Shown in pieces: positions 1 to 8,661 of a DNA stretch of 64,000 nucleotides. The stretch comes from Psychroflexus aurantiacus (GTDB lineage: Bacteria; Bacteroidota; Bacteroidia; Flavobacteriales; Flavobacteriaceae). Where the stretch lies: NCBI RefSeq assembly GCF_010820555.1, contig NZ_JAAIKD010000002.1, positions 62,001 through 126,000 on the forward strand, given 5' to 3'. Below the pieces are notes generated by a model. It worked only from the letters and a program-made list of their open reading frames with translations, did not search any database and was not told where the DNA came from. A program made the translations under genes and the position numbers. The stretch's first letter is position 1, and every line of letters starts with the position of its first letter.

Positions 1-1271
1 ATTTTGGAGTGATAGACCATCCTATTTTGTATTCTGAACCCGATACGACCAGCTTTGATATCGACGGCATGAAGGTCTTGTTAAGTGTTTATTCTCCCAA
101 TGAGGTTCACACTACCGAAGACCTGAAGCCGGCTCTGGAAACGATGGTTCAGGCTCAGAAATCCTTTTTAGGTGAAATGGATAACACCAATGTGTATGCG
201 ATTTTGTTATACCTGTCTGATATGGAAAATCCGGATGCACGTGGATTTGGCGCTTTAGAACACCATACTTCTACAAGTGTGGTTTTGCCGGAAACCATGA
301 CCCTGGAACAACTGGAAGAAACGATGACCGATGTGGTTTCTCACGAATTTTTCCACATCATTACGCCTTTAAACATTCACTCCAGGGAAGTTCATTATTT
401 CGATTATAACGATCCTGAAATGTCCAAACATTTATGGATGTATGAGGGGGTTACCGAGTATTTTGCTAATTTGTTTCAAATCAATCAGGAATTGATTTCC
501 GAGGACCAGTTTTATCAGCGCATGAATGATAAAATCGAAACGGCCATGGCATTTGATGATACGATGGCGTTTACAGAAATGAGTGAGAATATACTGGAAG
601 AAGACTATAAAGACAGTTATTATAATGTGTATCAAAAGGGAGCCTTGATAGGCATGGCTTTGGATATTCGCCTCAGAGAATTGAGCGGCGGGCAAATGGG
701 GCTTTTGGATTTGATGAAAAAACTGGTTTCTAAATACGGAAAAGACAAACCCTTTGAGGATGATGCTTTAATTCCTGAAATCGTTGCGATGACCTACCCT
801 GAAATCCAAAGCTTTTTTGACAGCTACGTTTCCGGCAACACGCCCATACCTTACGATGAATTTTTCGCTAAAGTAGGTGTGGAAAAAACGGAAAGCCTTT
901 CCAAGACCGGTTATTTTTTAAATGGAAACACTCCGTTTATAGACGTCAACCCGAATGATGGGGCGGTCTTTTTCAGAGAAAGTTATCCGATGAATTCATT
1001 TTTCAAAGACCTGGGAGTCAAGGGAGGTGATGTGATAAAGTCAATCAACGGCACTGAATATAGCTTAGAAAATATAAGAAATCTTATCTCGACTTCCATG
1101 GCCTGGCCAGAAGGGGAAGACTTTACGATGATTGTGATAAGAGATGGGGAGGAAGTGACTTTAGAAGGAAAAACCGCCCAGCCTTATGTCAAAAAAACAA
1201 GTTTACAGGCGGTTGATTTGGATAGCGATAATCCCAAATTCGAATTGCGACAGGCCTGGCTGAAAGACTGA
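1..1271 (+). CDS. M61 family metallopeptidase with PDZ domain (5' end cut by window)
   Basis: The reading frame is open to the left edge, so the gene starts before the window; the GTG at position 9 is an internal Val. Counting from that codon, the zinc-binding motif HEFFH lies at residues 112-116 and a third ligand Glu in EGVTEYF at about 150, the gluzincin arrangement of glycyl aminopeptidase (M61) proteins. The GALEH stretch at 81-85 is also typical of M61. A PDZ-like segment (LGVKGGDVIKSINGTEY) lies near residue 340. M61 proteins with PDZ domains in Bacteroidota are normally exported. The signal peptide and N-terminal beta domain would lie upstream and cannot be seen. The family call is firm; the substrate is unknown. 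Confidence 0.85.
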   Translation, partial: FGVIDHPILYSEPDTTSFDIDGMKVLLSVYSPNEVHTTEDLKPALETMVQAQKSFLGEMDNTNVYAILLYLSDMENPDARGFGALEHHTSTSVVLPETMTLEQLEETMTDVVSHEFFHIITPLNIHSREVHYFDYNDPEMSKHLWMYEGVTEYFANLFQINQELISEDQFYQRMNDKIETAMAFDDTMAFTEMSENILEEDYKDSYYNVYQKGALIGMALDIRLRELSGGQMGLLDLMKKLVSKYGKDKPFEDDALIPEIVAMTYPEIQSFFDSYVSGNTPIPYDEFFAKVGVEKTESLSKTGYFLNGNTPFIDVNPNDGAVFFRESYPMNSFFKDLGVKGGDVIKSINGTEYSLENIRNLISTSMAWPEGEDFTMIVIRDGEEVTLEGKTAQPYVKKTSLQAVDLDSDNPKFELRQAWLKD

Positions 1272-1303
1272 TTTTTTTTAATTAGAAAAACTTGATAATC
1301 ACT

Positions 1304-1311
1304 TATATTTG
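1304..1311 (+). promoter_or_regulatory. Putative -7 box for the DUF6913-dapA pair
   Basis: TATATTTG matches the Bacteroidota -7 consensus TAnnTTTG and lies 15 nt before the TTG start at 1327. No TTTG/TTG is seen at the expected 19-20 nt upstream distance, so the call rests on one element only. Confidence 0.4.
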
Positions 1312-1326
1312 AACTAAAATTTAAAG

Positions 1327-1824
1327 TTGCTCAATTCCATTCAAACCTATTTTATAAAGAAGAGATTGAACTCTTCAAAAGGCTCTGAGTCTCTTGATTT
1401 TTCAGAATCCAAAGTGGGGCTTTTGTATAATGAAGACGTATCCGACAAAGATCAGCTCCTGGAACGTATGGCAAAGAATTTTGATGTAGATTCCTCCGAA
1501 ATTCATGTTTTGGGATTTAGCAGAAAAGCCTATGCGAAGGAAAAGCAACCGGATTTTGTTTTTTTGAAAAAAGACTTCAGTCTGCTTGGTCAAATCCAGT
1601 CTGAAGTCATCGCTGAATTTTTAGCGACTCATTATAAATTGCTTTTTAATTTTTTCGGCAAGGATGAAATTTATCTCGAGCGCATTGCACAGCTAACACA
1701 AGCCAAATTAAAATTGGGTTTTAGCGAATCTAATCAAAACGTAAATGATCTTTTATTAGATTTGGACCCTAAGGATTTGAGCTTTTTTGAGGAGGGTTCA
1801 AAATATATTAAACACATAATTTAA
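1327..1824 (+). CDS. DUF6913-like small conserved protein
   Basis: A 165-residue soluble protein with no signal peptide or membrane segment. It begins with a basic segment and ends just 6 nt before dapA, so the two are probably co-transcribed. A small gene of this kind directly before dapA is a recurring Flavobacteriaceae arrangement, usually labelled DUF6913; that label is from memory. The start is TTG at 1327: the next in-frame Met is about residue 48, which would remove the basic N-terminus, and a -7 promoter box sits just upstream of the TTG. No catalytic motif is visible and no function is proposed. Confidence 0.7.
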   Translation: MLNSIQTYFIKKRLNSSKGSESLDFSESKVGLLYNEDVSDKDQLLERMAKNFDVDSSEIHVLGFSRKAYAKEKQPDFVFLKKDFSLLGQIQSEVIAEFLATHYKLLFNFFGKDEIYLERIAQLTQAKLKLGFSESNQNVNDLLLDLDPKDLSFFEEGSKYIKHII

Positions 1825-1830
1825 ACAGAC

Positions 1831-2709
1831 ATGACACAGTTTTTGGGGACAGGCGTTGCGCTGGCAACTCCCTTTACTAAGGAGAATGAAGTAGATGAAA
1901 ATGCCTTAAGGCGTTTGGTCCAGTTTCAAATTAAAAATGGAGTAGACTACCTGGTGGTGATGGGTACTACCGCAGAAAGTCCAACCTTAAGCAAGGTTGA
2001 AAAACAAAGGGTAAAGCATATTATAAAAACCGAAAACAACGGGAAGTTGCCCCTGGTTTATGGATTGGGAGGAAACAGTACTTCGCAGCTGGTAGCGGAT
2101 CTGGGTGAAGAAGACCTCGAAGGATTTGATGCGATTCTTTCAGTATCTCCATTTTATAATAAACCAAGTCAGGAAGGAATTTATCAGCATTTTGCGGCGG
2201 TTTCAGAAGCCTCTCCACTTCCGGTTATACTGTATAATGTTCCGGGGAGAACAGGTTCCAATATGTTGCCGCTTACCGTGAGGCGCTTAGCGAATGATTT
2301 TGATAACATCATTGGGATTAAAGAAGCCTCCGGAGATATCGTGCAGGCTATGCAGATGATAAGAGATACACCAGAAGATTTTTTGGTTATATCGGGAGAT
2401 GATATGATTACCCTGCCCATGCTGCTTGCGGGAGGAGCTGGTGTGATTTCTGTGATGGCCCAGGGTTTTCCTGCTGAATTTACCAGACTGGTAAATTTTG
2501 GAATGCAGAAAAAGGCCGAGGAGGCTTATAAAATTCAATACCAGTTGATGGATGGTATAGACCTTATTTTCAAAGAGGGAAATCCATCTGGAATCAAATC
2601 GGTTTTGGAACTGAAAAGGATAACAGAAAGTTTTGTAAGATTACCCCTGGTCAAAGCGAGTTCCGAATTAAATTCAGCACTAAGCGTTTTTATCAAACAG
2701 TTGAAATAG
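1831..2709 (+). CDS. dapA: 4-hydroxy-tetrahydrodipicolinate synthase
   Basis: Catalyses condensation of pyruvate with aspartate semialdehyde, the first committed step to diaminopimelate and lysine, in the cytoplasm. The 292-residue length is standard. Visible signatures are GTTAES at 45-50, the YNVPGRTG segment with the proton-relay Tyr135 and substrate-binding Arg140, and GIKEASGD with Schiff-base Lys164. It follows the DUF6913-like gene by 6 nt and precedes bamD by 64 nt, which has its own -7 box. Nothing unusual is seen in the active site. Confidence 0.95.
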   Translation: MTQFLGTGVALATPFTKENEVDENALRRLVQFQIKNGVDYLVVMGTTAESPTLSKVEKQRVKHIIKTENNGKLPLVYGLGGNSTSQLVADLGEEDLEGFDAILSVSPFYNKPSQEGIYQHFAAVSEASPLPVILYNVPGRTGSNMLPLTVRRLANDFDNIIGIKEASGDIVQAMQMIRDTPEDFLVISGDDMITLPMLLAGGAGVISVMAQGFPAEFTRLVNFGMQKKAEEAYKIQYQLMDGIDLIFKEGNPSGIKSVLELKRITESFVRLPLVKASSELNSALSVFIKQLK

Positions 2710-2749
2710 CCTGGAATCTATTGCATTTTTATTATCGAAGATTTATCCC

Positions 2750-2757
2750 TAATTTTG
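2750..2757 (+). promoter_or_regulatory. Putative -7 box upstream of bamD
   Basis: TAATTTTG fits TAnnTTTG and ends 16 nt before the bamD ATG. The nearest upstream TTG (2721-2723) is 26 nt away, longer than the usual 19-20 nt spacing. Confidence 0.45.
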
Positions 2758-2773
2758 CACGATATTTAAGTTT

Positions 2774-3598
2774 ATGAAGCGATTATTAGTTCTCTTGATT
2801 ATTACTGTTGGATTTTCATCCTGTGGTGAATACCAGAAGGTATTGAAAGAAAAGGAGATTTCACCGAAATACGAAATGGCCAAGCAGTTGTATGAACAGG
2901 GTTTGGAAACGGGAAAGAACAGATATTTTCGTAAAGCCATCCGTTTATTTGATCAGATTTTGCCTCAATACAAGGGGAAGCCTGCGGGAGAGACCGTAAG
3001 TTATATGAATGCTAATGCGCATTATTTGGTAGGGGATTATTTTTTATCGGGTTACCTTATGGAACGTTTTACAAAATCCTATCCCAACAGTGAAAAGGTA
3101 GAAGAGGCTTTTTTCAAAAGTGCAGAAAGCTTCTACAAAGTTTCCCCGGTGTACAGTAAAGACCAGGAAGACACCTATAAGGCTTTAAACAAACTTCAGT
3201 TTTATATCAACACCTATCCTGACGGAGAATACTTTATAGCTGCCAATGACATGATTCAGGAACTGAGTCAGAAAATTGAAAGGAAATTTTACGAAATAGC
3301 CAAGCAATACCATCATACAGAGCGCTATAAAGCAGCCATACAGTCCTTTGATAATTTTACTCTCAAGTTCCCGGGGTCCAAATTAAGAGAACAGGCTCTT
3401 TTCTATAAGTTTGAATCTGCTTATATTTTAGCCATCAACAGTGTCTCTTATTTAGTTCCTGAACGACTGGCTGAAGCCCTGCTATACTATGAGGACTTTA
3501 TGAAATACTATGGTGATACGGAAAGTGAATTTTTAGAACAGGCCAAAACCTACGCTCAAGACATAGAACAACGCACAAATACCCAAATAGAATTATGA
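2774..3598 (+). CDS. bamD: Outer membrane assembly lipoprotein BamD
   Basis: A TPR-containing lipoprotein of the BAM complex that inserts beta-barrel proteins into the outer membrane. The N-terminus is a lipoprotein signal with lipobox FSSCG, giving lipidated Cys17. The rest is helical with TPR-like repeats (for example FRKAIRLFDQILPQY and YKAAIQSFDNFTLKFP) spaced as in BamD. At 274 residues it has normal length for the family. Its stop overlaps the start of rpoZ by 4 nt (ATGA), so the two are translationally coupled, an arrangement familiar from Bacteroidota. Confidence 0.9.
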   Translation: MKRLLVLLIITVGFSSCGEYQKVLKEKEISPKYEMAKQLYEQGLETGKNRYFRKAIRLFDQILPQYKGKPAGETVSYMNANAHYLVGDYFLSGYLMERFTKSYPNSEKVEEAFFKSAESFYKVSPVYSKDQEDTYKALNKLQFYINTYPDGEYFIAANDMIQELSQKIERKFYEIAKQYHHTERYKAAIQSFDNFTLKFPGSKLREQALFYKFESAYILAINSVSYLVPERLAEALLYYEDFMKYYGDTESEFLEQAKTYAQDIEQRTNTQIEL

Positions 3599-3930
3599 AT
3601 TCAAATATCAAACACACCAACGCTCCAATAAGCACGACGACGATCAACAAGAACAAAGTTGATGCTGCTACTGGTAACATTTATGAAGCGATTTCTATCA
3701 TTTCTAAACGTTCCAACCAGATTAATGTGGAGATGAAGAAAGAGCTTTTGGAAAAATTAGATGAATTTGCAACCTATAACGAAAACCTCGATGAGGTTTT
3801 TGAAAACAAGGAGCAGATCGAAGTGTCTAAATATTACGAAAGATTGCCAAAACCGCATTCTATAGCCATGGATGAATGGTTAGATGATAAAATTTACTAC
3901 AGAAATACCAAAGAGAATACTGAAGAGTAA
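3595..3930 (+). CDS. rpoZ: DNA-directed RNA polymerase omega subunit
   Basis: A 111-residue protein corresponding to the Bacteroidota form of RNA polymerase omega. The core segment GNIYEAISIISKRSNQI (residues about 27-43) matches the conserved omega helix that chaperones beta-prime. The C-terminal part is acidic and longer than in many other phyla, which is usual for Bacteroidota. It overlaps bamD by 4 nt and is followed after 12 nt by coaBC, so all three are likely on one transcript. This small gene is called from the conserved helix plus gene order. Confidence 0.85.
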   Translation: MNSNIKHTNAPISTTTINKNKVDAATGNIYEAISIISKRSNQINVEMKKELLEKLDEFATYNENLDEVFENKEQIEVSKYYERLPKPHSIAMDEWLDDKIYYRNTKENTEE

Positions 3931-3942
3931 TACGTATTGCAG

Positions 3943-5139
3943 ATGAGTATTTTAAGCGGCAAGCATGTCCTTTTAGGAATTACGGGTGGTATTGCCGCTT
4001 ACAAATCTGCTTTTTTGGTAAGACTGCTTAAAAAATCGGGGGCCGATGTAAAAGTAATCATGACGCCTGAGTCTGAGCAATTTGTCACTCCGCTTACCCT
4101 GTCAACACTTTCAGAAAATCCGGTGGTTTCTTCGTTTACCGATGAAGAAAAAAACTGGAACAACCATGTGGAACTTGGATTGTGGGCAGACCTTATGCTA
4201 ATAGCACCAGCAACGGCGAATACCTTATCGAAAATGGCTGCCGGAAATGCCGATAATCTTCTACTCACCACATATCTATCAGCCAAATGTCCAGTGTATT
4301 TTGCACCCGCCATGGATCTGGATATGTATAAGCATGCGTCATCCAAAGCAAGCATCGAAAAACTGATCGGCTTCGGGAATAAATTCATTAAGCCAGAGTC
4401 TGGTTATCTTGCCAGTGGTCTTCGTGGTAAGGGGCGAATGGCCGAGCCGGAAAATATCATTCATTTTTTAGAACAGGATATACTGTCCCAGCTTCCGCTG
4501 TCAGGAAAAACAGTAACTATTACCGCAGGACCCACCTATGAAGCTATTGATCCTGTTCGGTTTATAGGTAATCATTCCAGCGGACAAATGGGTTTTGAAC
4601 TGGCAGACCAGGCTTTAAAACTCGGGGCGATGGTCAATCTGATCACCGGTCCCACCCACTTAAAACTCACCCATAGCCATTTGAAAAGATTTGATGTGGT
4701 AAGCGCTCAGGATATGTTTGAAGCGGCCACAGCAAATTTTGAGAATTCTCATATTGTAATCGCTGCCGCAGCGGTTTCAGATTATAAACCCAAAACCCAG
4801 TACGATCAAAAACTAAAGAAAAGTGAAGATTCTTTGCGAATAGATCTGGAACCCACTCCAGATATTCTAAAGCATTTAGGCACTTTGAAAACTCATCAGA
4901 TTTTAGTGGGTTTTGCCCTTGAAACCCAAAATGAAGAAGAGCATGCTAAAGCTAAACTAAAGAAGAAAAATTTAGACTTTATCGTTCTAAATTCCTTAAA
5001 TGATAAAGAAGCGGGGTTTAAAAAAGAAACCAATAAAATCAAAATCATAACAAATTCAGAAATCATTCGTTTTGAAGCCAAGCCCAAAGCCGAAGTGGCT
5101 AAAGATATTTTGGATCACCTTTTGAAAATTAAAGACTAA
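3943..5139 (+). CDS. coaBC: Bifunctional phosphopantothenoylcysteine decarboxylase/phosphopantothenate-cysteine ligase
   Basis: Performs two consecutive steps of coenzyme A synthesis: CoaB joins Cys to 4'-phosphopantothenate and CoaC decarboxylates the product using FMN. The CoaC half (about 1-185) has GITGGIAAYK, catalytic His75 in NHVELG and PAMD at 122-125. The CoaB half has ITAGPTYEAIDPVRFIGN followed by HSSGQMG and a Lys-rich KLKKS segment. I start at ATG 3943; a TTG two codons earlier is possible. Relative to E. coli Dfp, Asn125 of PAMN is Asp and the active-site Cys158 position is Ser (LASGLRGKGRM). The stop overlaps the next ATG by one base. Confidence 0.93.
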   Translation: MSILSGKHVLLGITGGIAAYKSAFLVRLLKKSGADVKVIMTPESEQFVTPLTLSTLSENPVVSSFTDEEKNWNNHVELGLWADLMLIAPATANTLSKMAAGNADNLLLTTYLSAKCPVYFAPAMDLDMYKHASSKASIEKLIGFGNKFIKPESGYLASGLRGKGRMAEPENIIHFLEQDILSQLPLSGKTVTITAGPTYEAIDPVRFIGNHSSGQMGFELADQALKLGAMVNLITGPTHLKLTHSHLKRFDVVSAQDMFEAATANFENSHIVIAAAAVSDYKPKTQYDQKLKKSEDSLRIDLEPTPDILKHLGTLKTHQILVGFALETQNEEEHAKAKLKKKNLDFIVLNSLNDKEAGFKKETNKIKIITNSEIIRFEAKPKAEVAKDILDHLLKIKD

Positions 5140-6026
5140 TGCATTTCAAATCATTTTTACTGGTTTTATGTTTTCCTTTACTGGCCTCCTCCCAGGCTAT
5201 TGAGGCTGAGGTCTATTTGGATGCACAACAAACCGGTAAAACGCAACTTAGCGTTTTCAATACCCTGGAGGAAGATATTACCGAGTTTATCAATAGTACA
5301 CAGTGGACAGACTCCAACTACCAGCCACACCAGCGTATAAAGTGTAGTTTTAATATTTTGGTACAGTCCTATGATGCCGATAACTTTCAGGCAACGCTTC
5401 AGGTCCAGTCTTCCCGTCCCGTCTTCGGTTCTACAATGAATTCCATTCTGTTGAATATAAAGGATGATGATTTCAATTTTATTTATAAAGAATTTGAGCC
5501 TTTAAATTACAATCCAAACGTCTTTACCAGTAATCTCATTTCTACAATCAGTTTTTACATTTATACCATTCTGGGTTACGATGCCGATACGTTTATGGAA
5601 GGTGGCGGCGACGCGTTTTATGAAGAAGCCAGGAAAATCGTAAATGTCGCCGGACAAAGAGGGGGTATAGGCTGGAGGGATGCAGGTATCTCTCAAAGCA
5701 GGTTCGGAATTAACAGGGACTTGCTTTCAGGTAATTTTTCAAATTTCAGAAAAGCCTTGTACGTTTACCACAGAAAGGGGCTGGATGTAATGCACGAGGA
5801 TGTTTCAGCCGGAAAAGAAAACATTCTGACCGCCATTAATCTGGTTTCTCAGAATTCAAAAAGTCGGCCGAACGCGGTTTTATTCAGGTTGTTTTTTGAT
5901 GCCAAAGCCGATGAAATTATGCAAATCCTGGATGGTGGTCCGGAAATGGACATCAGCTCTACCATGAATACGCTGAATCAGGTGGCTCCTGTTCACAGTA
6001 CCAAATGGAGGAGGATAGACAATTAA
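5139..6026 (+). CDS. DUF4835 family exported protein
   Basis: A 295-residue protein with an N-terminal signal peptide (MHFKSFLLVLCFPLLASSQA) and no other membrane segment, so it is probably periplasmic or outer-membrane associated. The sequence fits the DUF4835 family, which sits between coaBC and recN in many Flavobacteriaceae. I recall that some annotation pipelines call this family PorD and link it to the type IX secretion system, but nothing in the sequence itself shows that role. Its ATG overlaps the coaBC stop by one base (TAATG), pointing to co-translation. Confidence 0.75.
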   Translation: MHFKSFLLVLCFPLLASSQAIEAEVYLDAQQTGKTQLSVFNTLEEDITEFINSTQWTDSNYQPHQRIKCSFNILVQSYDADNFQATLQVQSSRPVFGSTMNSILLNIKDDDFNFIYKEFEPLNYNPNVFTSNLISTISFYIYTILGYDADTFMEGGGDAFYEEARKIVNVAGQRGGIGWRDAGISQSRFGINRDLLSGNFSNFRKALYVYHRKGLDVMHEDVSAGKENILTAINLVSQNSKSRPNAVLFRLFFDAKADEIMQILDGGPEMDISSTMNTLNQVAPVHSTKWRRIDN

Positions 6027-6091
6027 TTCTAATGTGGATCCCTCAATATTTAGTAGATTAGCCTTCATATTAATGTCTTAAATTTTTATTT

Positions 6092-7744
6092 GTGCTTAGA
6101 GTTCTTGGGATCAAAAATTTTGCTCTTATTGAAGACATCAGTCTTGAGTTCACAGATAATTTTTCAATTATCACTGGTGAAACAGGGGCTGGTAAATCCA
6201 TTATTCTTGGCGCCCTTTCTTTGCTTTTAGGGAAGAGGGCAGACCTGAATTCCATTAGAAATTCTGATAAAAAATGCGTTATCGAAGGTCAGTTTTCTGT
6301 TGGAGCATTTCATCTGCAGTCGCTGTTTCAAAGCTTGGATTTGGATTATGAAGAGGAGACGATTATAAGACGTGAAATCCTGCCTTCGGGTAAATCCAGG
6401 GCTTTTGTCAACGATACGCCTGTTAAACTTTCGAATTTGAGCGAGTTAGGCGTTCATCTCATAGACATACATTCTCAGCATGAAACGCTTTCCATCGGAA
6501 ATCAGGAGTATCAGTACGCTGTTTTAGATACAGTAGCTCAAAATTCAGACCTTAAGCTTGATTTTCTGAAAAATTACAAACGTCTGAATGCTCTCAAAAA
6601 AGAATATGACGAGTTAAAATCCAGGCAAATCAAAGCCGATGAAGCTTACGATTACAATGTGTTTTTACTTTCAGAACTGACCGAAGCCAAACTGAAGCCC
6701 GGGCTTCAGGATGAGCTGGAATCTTCGCAAAGCAAGCTGAGTCATGTAGAAGAACTTCAGGAAAAGCTAGGCCAGTCTTACCAGCAACTCGATGAAGAAA
6801 CCATAGGGGTGGTGGCTCAGTTGAGAGAAATCAACCTGCAGCTTAGAAAAGCTTCTCAGCTGGATCCGGGTCTGAGCGAACTCCAGCAGCGTCTGGAAAG
6901 CATCTTGATAGAAGCTGAAGACATCAGCTCTGAAACTCAGACTCAGCTGGAATCTCTGGATGCCGATCCGAAAGCCCTGGAAGAGGTAAATGAGAAGCTT
7001 CAATTGATTTATACCTTACAAAAAAAGCATCATGTTTCGGACCTTGAAGGCCTGATGCGGGTTAAAGAAGAACTCGAGCAGCAGGTCTCTGTAAAAGAAA
7101 ATGCTGAAAGAGAACTGCAGGAGTCCGAATCACAAATTAAAAAACAAGAAGAAGAGCTTTTCAGGCTCGCTGAGGAGCTTTATAAAAGCAGATTACATAC
7201 GACAGAAACGATTTCTAAAGTGGTGGAAGTCATGCTGGGTGAATTAGGGATTCCTGATGCTAAGCTTAAAATTGAAGGGACTTTAAATTCAAGCTTTAGT
7301 TCAAGAGGAGCAGATCATTTTGAATGGCTGTTTTCGGCCAACAAAGGGAGTGCGCCTCAGGATATCAAAAAAGTGGCTTCGGGTGGGGAAATGTCCAGAA
7401 TTACCTTAGCTATAAAAAGTTTACTGGCTCAGTATGAAAACCTGCCAAGTATCATTTTTGACGAAATTGACACTGGAGTTTCCGGCGATGTTGCGACAAA
7501 AATGGGAGTGATTATGAAAAAGATGTCGGCTTCCTTACAGGTAATTTCAATTACCCATCTGCCTCAAATAGCAGGCATGGGTCAGCAGCACTTTAAAGTG
7601 TATAAAACCACACACAACGAAAAAACACAATCCAATATCAAAGTGCTTAGCCAGGAAGACCGGGTGAATGAGCTTGCCGAAATGCTGGGTGGGGATAAAA
7701 CCTCTGAATCTGCTCTGGCACATGCTCAATCTTTGTTAAAATGA
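6092..7744 (+). CDS. recN: DNA repair protein RecN
   Basis: An SMC-like ATPase acting at DNA double-strand breaks. Walker A is GETGAGKS at 29-36. The ABC signature SGGEMSR and Walker B IIFDEIDTGVSG lie near the C-terminus, and the middle third is a charged, Gln/Glu/Lys-rich coiled coil, as expected. The 550-residue length is normal. The start must be GTG at 6092: an in-frame TAA lies a few codons upstream with only TTA/TTT/AAA/CTT/TGT codons between, and the next Met would lose the Walker A region. It follows the DUF4835 gene by 65 nt. Confidence 0.93.
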   Translation: MLRVLGIKNFALIEDISLEFTDNFSIITGETGAGKSIILGALSLLLGKRADLNSIRNSDKKCVIEGQFSVGAFHLQSLFQSLDLDYEEETIIRREILPSGKSRAFVNDTPVKLSNLSELGVHLIDIHSQHETLSIGNQEYQYAVLDTVAQNSDLKLDFLKNYKRLNALKKEYDELKSRQIKADEAYDYNVFLLSELTEAKLKPGLQDELESSQSKLSHVEELQEKLGQSYQQLDEETIGVVAQLREINLQLRKASQLDPGLSELQQRLESILIEAEDISSETQTQLESLDADPKALEEVNEKLQLIYTLQKKHHVSDLEGLMRVKEELEQQVSVKENAERELQESESQIKKQEEELFRLAEELYKSRLHTTETISKVVEVMLGELGIPDAKLKIEGTLNSSFSSRGADHFEWLFSANKGSAPQDIKKVASGGEMSRITLAIKSLLAQYENLPSIIFDEIDTGVSGDVATKMGVIMKKMSASLQVISITHLPQIAGMGQQHFKVYKTTHNEKTQSNIKVLSQEDRVNELAEMLGGDKTSESALAHAQSLLK

Positions 7745-7777
7745 TTAACTTTACAGCATTGAATTAAAAATAAAACT

Positions 7778-8590
7778 ATGTCATATAATTTATTGAAAGG
7801 AAAACGCGGAATTATCTTTGGGGCCTTAGACGAAAATTCTATTGCCTGGAAAACAGCCGAACGCGCTCATGAGGAAGGCGCTGAATTTGTTCTTACCAAT
7901 GCTCCGGTAGCATTAAGAATGGGGACCATCAATACACTTGCTGAAAAAACTAATTCTCAAGTGATTCCGGCTGATGCTACGAATGTTGAAGATTTAGAAA
8001 ATTTAATCGAAAAAGCTCAGGAAATCCTTGGTGGGAAACTGGATTTTGTATTGCATTCTATCGGCATGTCTATCAACGTCAGAAAAGGAAAGCATTATAC
8101 CGATCAAAACTACGACTGGACCCATAAAGGTTTGGATGTTTCGGCCATGTCTTTCCATAAATTGATGCAGACGCTTTACAAAAAAGATGCGATGAATGAG
8201 TGGGGTAGTATTGTGGCTCTTACGTATATGGCTGCTCAGCGTGTGTTCCCAGATTATAACGATATGGCAGATAACAAAGCTTATTTGGAATCTGTAGCCA
8301 GAAGTTTTGGGTATTTTTTCGGAAAAGATAAAAAAGTGCGAGTGAACACCATTTCACAGTCTCCTACGCCAACTTCTGCAGGACAGGGTGTGAAAGGCTT
8401 TACAGGATTTATGAATTACGCAGAAAAAATGTCTCCACTTGGCAATGCAACTGCACTGGAATGTGCTGATTATACACTGACCTTATTTTCAGACTTAACC
8501 AAAAAAGTAACGCTTCAAAATCTATTTCACGATGGTGGCTTCTCCAATATGGGAGTGAGTCAGGAACTCATGGAAGCGATGGAGGAGTAG
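7778..8590 (+). CDS. fabI: Enoyl-[acyl-carrier-protein] reductase (NADH)
   Basis: Reduces the enoyl-ACP double bond in the last step of each fatty-acid elongation cycle. This is an SDR-fold enzyme of 270 residues. The cofactor segment GIIFGALDENSIAW lies at 11-24, and the catalytic Tyr-x6-Lys pair is Tyr160 and Lys167 in DYNDMADNKAY. SQSPTPTSAG matches the substrate-loop region of FabI. The gene sits alone after recN and is followed by a strong terminator hairpin. Confidence 0.93.
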   Translation: MSYNLLKGKRGIIFGALDENSIAWKTAERAHEEGAEFVLTNAPVALRMGTINTLAEKTNSQVIPADATNVEDLENLIEKAQEILGGKLDFVLHSIGMSINVRKGKHYTDQNYDWTHKGLDVSAMSFHKLMQTLYKKDAMNEWGSIVALTYMAAQRVFPDYNDMADNKAYLESVARSFGYFFGKDKKVRVNTISQSPTPTSAGQGVKGFTGFMNYAEKMSPLGNATALECADYTLTLFSDLTKKVTLQNLFHDGGFSNMGVSQELMEAMEE

Positions 8591-8612
8591 TCGTGCTGAA
8601 TTCATCATAATC

Positions 8613-8637
8613 AATCCTGAAGCTTTGCTTCGGGATT
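8613..8637 (+). terminator. Rho-independent terminator after fabI
   Basis: An 11-bp stem (AATCCTGAAGC with GCTTCGGGATT, one G-T wobble) with a TTT loop is followed directly by a T-rich run. It lies 22 nt past the fabI stop. Confidence 0.85.
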
Positions 8638-8661
8638 TTTTATTTATAATATCTTTACAGT

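Noticed and set aside
432-695. Antisense open frames inside genes (for example 432-695, 1402-1593, 3999-4388, 51788-52474)
   Set aside because: They mirror the codon bias of the genes on the opposite strand, have no promoter or family similarity, and are shadows.
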